In this document: one piece after another, positions 22,626 to 25,544 of the stretch
How positions within the stretch are numbered: position 1 is the first letter of the stretch
How the letters are laid out: each line of letters starts with the position of its first letter
NCBI GenBank assembly: GCA_044508495.1
Contig: JBIQHP010000018.1
Location: forward strand, 1 to 25,544
DNA from: Terrimesophilobacter sp044508495
GTDB taxonomy: Bacteria; Actinomycetota; Actinomycetes; Actinomycetales; Microbacteriaceae
DNA: 25,544 nt
Direction of reading: 5' to 3'
Notes under the pieces: model-generated
Seen by the model: the letters and a program-made list of their open reading frames with translations, nothing else
Databases searched by the model: none
What the model was told of the DNA's origin: nothing
Made by a program: the position numbers and the translations under genes

Positions 22626-23819
22626 ATGGCCATCCCCGCACCCACCGCCGCCGACCGGTTCAGCTTCGGGCTGTGGACCATCGGCTACAACGGCACCGAC
22701 CCCTTCGGCGGACCGACGAGGCCGCCGCTCGACGTCGTCGAGGCGGTCACCCGCCTCACCGAGCTCGGCGCCTGGGGCCTCACCTTCCACGACGACGACC
22801 TGTTCGCCTTCGGGTCGACGGATGCCGAGCGCCAGAAGCAGATCGACCGCCTCAAGCAGGCTCTCGCCGACACCGGGCTCGCGGTCCCGATGATCACCAC
22901 GAACCTGTTCAGCGCGCCCGTGTTCAAGGACGGCGGCTTCACCTCCAACGACCGCGCGGTGCGGCGGTTCGCGCTGCGCAAGGTCCTGCGCAACCTCGAC
23001 CTCGCGGCCGAGCTCGGAGCCAGGACCTTCGTCATGTGGGGTGGCCGCGAGGGCGCAGAATATGACGCGGCCAAGGACATCCGCAGCGCCCTCGAACGCT
23101 ATCGCGAGGCCGTCAACCTGCTCGGCGACTACGTCACGGACAAGGGCTACGACATCCGCTTCGCGATCGAGCCCAAGCCCAACGAGCCGCGGGGCGACAT
23201 CCTGCTGCCGACGGTCGGGCATGCGCTCGCCTTCATCGAGAGCCTCGAGCGGCCCGAGCTCGTCGGCGTCAATCCCGAGGTCGGACACGAGCAGATGGCC
23301 GGGCTCAACTTCGCCGCCGGGATCGCGCAGGCGCTCTACCACGGCAAGCTCTTCCACATCGACCTCAACGGGCAGCGCGGCATCAAGTACGACCAGGATC
23401 TCGTCTTCGCGCACGGCGACCTGTACAACGCCTTCGCGCTCGTCGACCTGCTCGAGAACGGCGGCCCGGCCGGCGGGCCGAGCTACGAGGGGCCGCGGCA
23501 CTTCGACTACAAGCCTTCGCGCACTGAGGACGCCGAGGGCGTGTGGACCTCGGCCGCCGCGAACATGCGCAACTATCTGCTGCTCAAGGAGCGGGCGGCG
23601 GCCTTCCGAGCGGACCCCGAGGTGCAGGAGGCGCTCGCCGCCGCCCGCGTGCCGGAGCTCGCCGTGCCGACGCTCGCCGAAGGCGAGAGCTACGACGACC
23701 TGCTCGCCGATCGCAGCGCCTTCGAGGACTTCGACGCCGGAGCCTACTTCGGCGGCCGCGGCTTCGGCTTCGTGCGACTGCAGCAGCTCGCGACCGAGCA
23801 CCTCCTGGGCGCCCGCTGA
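22626..23819 (+). CDS. xylA: Xylose isomerase
   Basis: The 397-aa enzyme interconverts D-xylose and D-xylulose in the cytoplasm. It aligns by eye with Streptomyces-type class I isomerases with an offset of one residue. The catalytic His is H55 with D58 in TFHDDDLF, the metal and substrate ligands are E182 and K184 in EPKPNEPR, E218 and H221 in NPEVGHEQ, D246 in HIDLNGQRG, and D256/D258 in KYDQDL. CAGGAG (22615-22620) lies 5 nt before the ATG at 22626; the longer in-frame start at 22590 precedes this site and is rejected. xylB follows after 116 bp and is probably co-transcribed. The divergent LacI gene is the likely regulator. Confidence 0.98.
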   Translation: MAIPAPTAADRFSFGLWTIGYNGTDPFGGPTRPPLDVVEAVTRLTELGAWGLTFHDDDLFAFGSTDAERQKQIDRLKQALADTGLAVPMITTNLFSAPVFKDGGFTSNDRAVRRFALRKVLRNLDLAAELGARTFVMWGGREGAEYDAAKDIRSALERYREAVNLLGDYVTDKGYDIRFAIEPKPNEPRGDILLPTVGHALAFIESLERPELVGVNPEVGHEQMAGLNFAAGIAQALYHGKLFHIDLNGQRGIKYDQDLVFAHGDLYNAFALVDLLENGGPAGGPSYEGPRHFDYKPSRTEDAEGVWTSAAANMRNYLLLKERAAAFRADPEVQEALAAARVPELAVPTLAEGESYDDLLADRSAFEDFDAGAYFGGRGFGFVRLQQLATEHLLGAR

Positions 23820-23836
23820 CCCCTGCGGCAGCAACC

Positions 23837-23912
23837 AAAACGAAGGAGAATGGCCCGGATGCGACCACTTCGCGCCCTTTCCGGTCGATTCCGGTCGGAT
23901 CTCCTTCGTTTT
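23837..23912. repeat. Palindromic repeat element 1 (AAAACGAAGGAGA inverted pair)
   Basis: AAAACGAAGGAGA (23837-23849) and its exact reverse complement TCTCCTTCGTTTT (23900-23912) bound a 76-bp element with a 50-nt interior, filling most of the 116-bp xylA-xylB gap. The arms are much richer in A and T than the surroundings. The same motif forms a second inverted pair inside xylB at 24559-24640. Confidence 0.8.
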
Positions 23913-23939
23913 CGTTCGGCCGCGCGGGAGGCGGGATGA
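23859..23939 (+). CDS. Possible 26-aa leader peptide coupled to xylB
   Basis: An ATG at 23859 lies 10 nt after GAAGGAG and opens a 26-codon frame, rich in Arg and Leu (begins MRPLRALSGRFRSD). Its TGA (23937-23939) overlaps the xylB ATG as ATGA, the same arrangement as the coupled genes in this window. The Shine-Dalgarno is part of the left arm of the repeat element, so it may be coincidental. No conservation evidence is available. Confidence 0.25.
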   Translation: MRPLRALSGRFRSDLLRFRSAAREAG

Positions 23940-25363
23940 CACTCGTCGCGGGCGTCGACTCCTCGACCCAGAGCTGCAAGGTCGTCGTGCGGGAGTTCGC
24001 GACGGGTGCGATCGTGCGCAGCGGGCGGGCGCCACATCCGGAAGGCACCGAGGTCGACCCCGAGGAGTGGTGGCGGGCGCTGCTCGCGGCGGTGGCGGAT
24101 GCCGGCGGGCTCGACGACGTGGCCGCGATCTCGATCGGCGGCCAGCAGCACGGCATGGTGGCGCTGGATGCCGCGGGCCGCGTCATCCGCCCGGCCCTGC
24201 TCTGGAACGACACCCGCTCGGCGCAGGCGGCCTCCGATCTCATCGACGAAGTCGGGGCGGCCGAGCTCGCACGCCGCACCGGGTCGGTTCCCGTCGCGTC
24301 CTTCACCCTCACCAAGCTGCGGTGGCTCGCCGACGCCGAGCCGGAGAACGCCGCGCGCCTCGCCGCCGTCGCGCTTCCCCACGACTGGCTGACCTGGCGA
24401 CTGCGCGGCTTCGGCCCCGCCGGCGACAGCCCGCTCGGCCCGGAACTCGGCGAACTCGTGACCGATCGCTCCGACGCGAGCGGCACGAGCTACTTCGACC
24501 CTGCGACGAACTCCTACGACCGCGACCTCATCGTCCGCGCCCTTCGCCGATCGCTGGACGAAAATGAAGGAGTAATCCTCCCGACCGTGATGGATCCAGC
24601 CGGTGCGCGGCGCGTCGCGGCCGATTCTCCTTCGTTTTCGACAGGACTCGTGGTGGGGGCGGGAGCGGGCGACAACGCCGCGGCCGCGCTCGGGCTCGGC
24701 GCGACCACGGGCGACGTCGTCGTCTCGATCGGCACGAGCGGCACGGTCTTCGCCGTGACCGACCGGCCGGTGCGCGACGAGTCCGGCACGATCGCGGGGT
24801 TCGCGGATGCCGCGGGCGGCTTCCTCCCGCTCGTCGCGACCCTCAACGCCGCACGTACGCTCACCGCGATCGCGGACCTGCTCGGCACGGACCACGACGA
24901 GCTCGGCAGGCTTGCCCTCGCGGCGGAGCCGGGCGCCCGCGGACTCGTCCTCACTCCCTACTTCGAGGGCGAGCGCACCCCGAACCTGCCCGACGCGACC
25001 GCGCGGCTCACCGGCATGACCCTCGCCTCGACGACACGCGAGAACCTCGCACGCGCCGCGATCGAGGGCATGCTGTGCGGGCTCGCCGACGGCCTGGACG
25101 CGCTGCGCGCCTGCGGCATCCGAGCCGAGCGCATCCTGCTCATCGGCGGGGCCGCCCAGAACCAGGCCGTCCAGGCGATCGCGGCGCAGGTCTTCGACCT
25201 CCCGGTCGTCGTCCCCGCGCCCGGCGAATACGTCGCTGCGGGGGCCGCCGTGCAGGCCGGCTGGGCGCTCACCGGGGAACGGCCGGACTGGCTCGTCGAG
25301 CTCGCCGCACAGCCGAAGCCGGACCACCGGCCCGTCATCAGGGAGCAGTACGCCGCTCGCTAG
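23936..25363 (+). CDS. xylB: Xylulokinase (FGGY family)
   Basis: The 475-aa kinase phosphorylates D-xylulose to xylulose 5-phosphate for the pentose phosphate pathway. GVDSSTQSCKVVV (residues 6-18) is the phosphate-1 loop of the FGGY fold with D8, GGQQHGMV (68-75) contacts xylulose, and GAGDNAAAALG contains catalytic D246. The C-terminal ATP-binding part includes SIGTSGTVFAV, TPYFEGERTPNLP and LLIGGAAQNQAVQAIAAQVF. GGGAGG (23926-23931) precedes the ATG at 23936. Between residues 207 and 236 the gene carries a second copy of the inverted repeat, encoding DENEGV at one arm and SPSFS at the other. The region is a variable linker before the catalytic loop, so the enzyme is probably active. Its stop codon shares CTAG with the convergent gene. 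Confidence 0.97.
   Translation: MTLVAGVDSSTQSCKVVVREFATGAIVRSGRAPHPEGTEVDPEEWWRALLAAVADAGGLDDVAAISIGGQQHGMVALDAAGRVIRPALLWNDTRSAQAASDLIDEVGAAELARRTGSVPVASFTLTKLRWLADAEPENAARLAAVALPHDWLTWRLRGFGPAGDSPLGPELGELVTDRSDASGTSYFDPATNSYDRDLIVRALRRSLDENEGVILPTVMDPAGARRVAADSPSFSTGLVVGAGAGDNAAAALGLGATTGDVVVSIGTSGTVFAVTDRPVRDESGTIAGFADAAGGFLPLVATLNAARTLTAIADLLGTDHDELGRLALAAEPGARGLVLTPYFEGERTPNLPDATARLTGMTLASTTRENLARAAIEGMLCGLADGLDALRACGIRAERILLIGGAAQNQAVQAIAAQVFDLPVVVPAPGEYVAAGAAVQAGWALTGERPDWLVELAAQPKPDHRPVIREQYAAR
24559..24640. repeat. Palindromic repeat element 2 inside xylB
   Basis: CGAAAATGAAGGAG (24559-24572) pairs with CTCCTTCGTTTTCG (24627-24640) over 14 bp with one T-G wobble, enclosing 54 nt. 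The arms match those of element 1 (consensus CGAAAACGAAGGAGAATC), but the interior sequence is different. It is in frame within xylB and introduces no stop. Confidence 0.75.
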
Positions 25364-25544
25364 ACCCGCGCGAAGGCGCGCACCGGAAAGGTGCCGAAGC
25401 CCTCGACCCGGGGCGGAACTGCGGTGAAACGGCTCCCGCTCGACGGCAACTCCCCGAGGTTCGTGAGGTGCTCGACGACGTGGATGCCCGCCGCGAGCAG
25501 CGCGGAGTGCGCCGGCCGCTCGCCCCCGCTCTCGGTGTCGTCGA
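25360..25544 (-). CDS. Cyclase-family protein (kynurenine-formamidase-like), 3' end only
   Basis: On the minus strand the last 60 codons run from the window edge to a TAG at 25362-25360. The peptide contains SALLAAGIHVVEHLTNL and FTAVPPRVEGFGTFPVRAFA, the characteristic C-terminal region of the putative cyclase family (PF04199 type), metal-dependent hydrolases that include kynurenine formamidase. The N-terminal metal-binding motifs lie outside the window. The stop overlaps the xylB stop, both being read from the palindrome CTAG (25360-25363). Its substrate and any link to xylose use are unknown. Confidence 0.8.
   Translation of the reverse strand, partial: DDTESGGERPAHSALLAAGIHVVEHLTNLGELPSSGSRFTAVPPRVEGFGTFPVRAFARV

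Noticed and set aside
23837..24640. CRISPR array from repeated GAAGGAG motifs
   Set aside because: Copies are in inverted pairs, irregularly spaced, partly inside xylB, and no cas genes are present.

Overview
The window is high-GC (roughly 70 percent by eye) actinobacterial chromosome, most likely from Microbacteriaceae or a close Micrococcales relative. The evidence is the Streptomyces-type XylA, several apparently leaderless starts, the many 4-bp ATGA/GTGA gene overlaps, and a strong excess of the word GGATGC/GCATCC. The placement is inference, since no marker gene is present. Genes are densely packed: no gene-free stretch exceeds about 185 bp, and the larger intergenic regions each hold promoters, operators or inverted repeats described below. 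There is no IS element, phage gene or CRISPR array.

Region 1 (1-3538): a tRNA-Ser(GGA), a minus-strand ECF sigma factor translationally coupled to a small zinc-binding-type (Hx3Cx2C) anti-sigma factor, a divergent lipoprotein of uncharacterised family, a tail-anchored protein of unknown function and a small unknown soluble protein.

Region 2 (3546-12405): a seven-gene minus-strand cluster. In transcription order it encodes a family-5 substrate-binding lipoprotein, two Dpp/Opp-type permeases, two Dpp/Opp-type ATPases, a C45-family (penicillin acyltransferase-like) Ntn hydrolase and a saccharopine-dehydrogenase-family oxidoreductase. Four junctions overlap by ATGA. A divergent LacI-family repressor gene lies upstream, and the promoter region between them has two copies of a CAAAACGTTTTG palindrome. 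Together they look like a substrate-inducible system that imports a peptide-like or N-acylated compound and processes it in the cytoplasm. The substrate is unknown, and this is the best candidate here for an undescribed pathway.

Region 3 (12418-25363): a xylan/xylose utilisation locus. A ROK repressor coupled to an MFS transporter faces a CUT1 sugar importer operon (binding protein, two permeases, no ATPase) that ends in a GH3 beta-xylosidase of BxlA type. Convergent to it are a LacI repressor and a coupled cytoplasmic NodB-type deacetylase. Divergent from that LacI are xylA and xylB. The inferred pathway is import of xylobiose or xylo-oligosaccharides, deacetylation, cleavage to xylose, isomerisation and phosphorylation to xylulose 5-phosphate. 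A CGAAAC(T/A)(T/A)TCG-like operator occurs at both the importer promoter and the LacI/xylA intergenic region. The right edge holds the 3' end of a cyclase-family gene on the minus strand.

Two features need attention. The 100-N gap in the GH3 gene is flanked by an identical 55-bp sequence on both sides, so it is almost certainly a false scaffold gap. A short AT-richer motif (CGAAAACGAAGGAGAATC) occurs as two inverted pairs, one between xylA and xylB and one inside the xylB reading frame.
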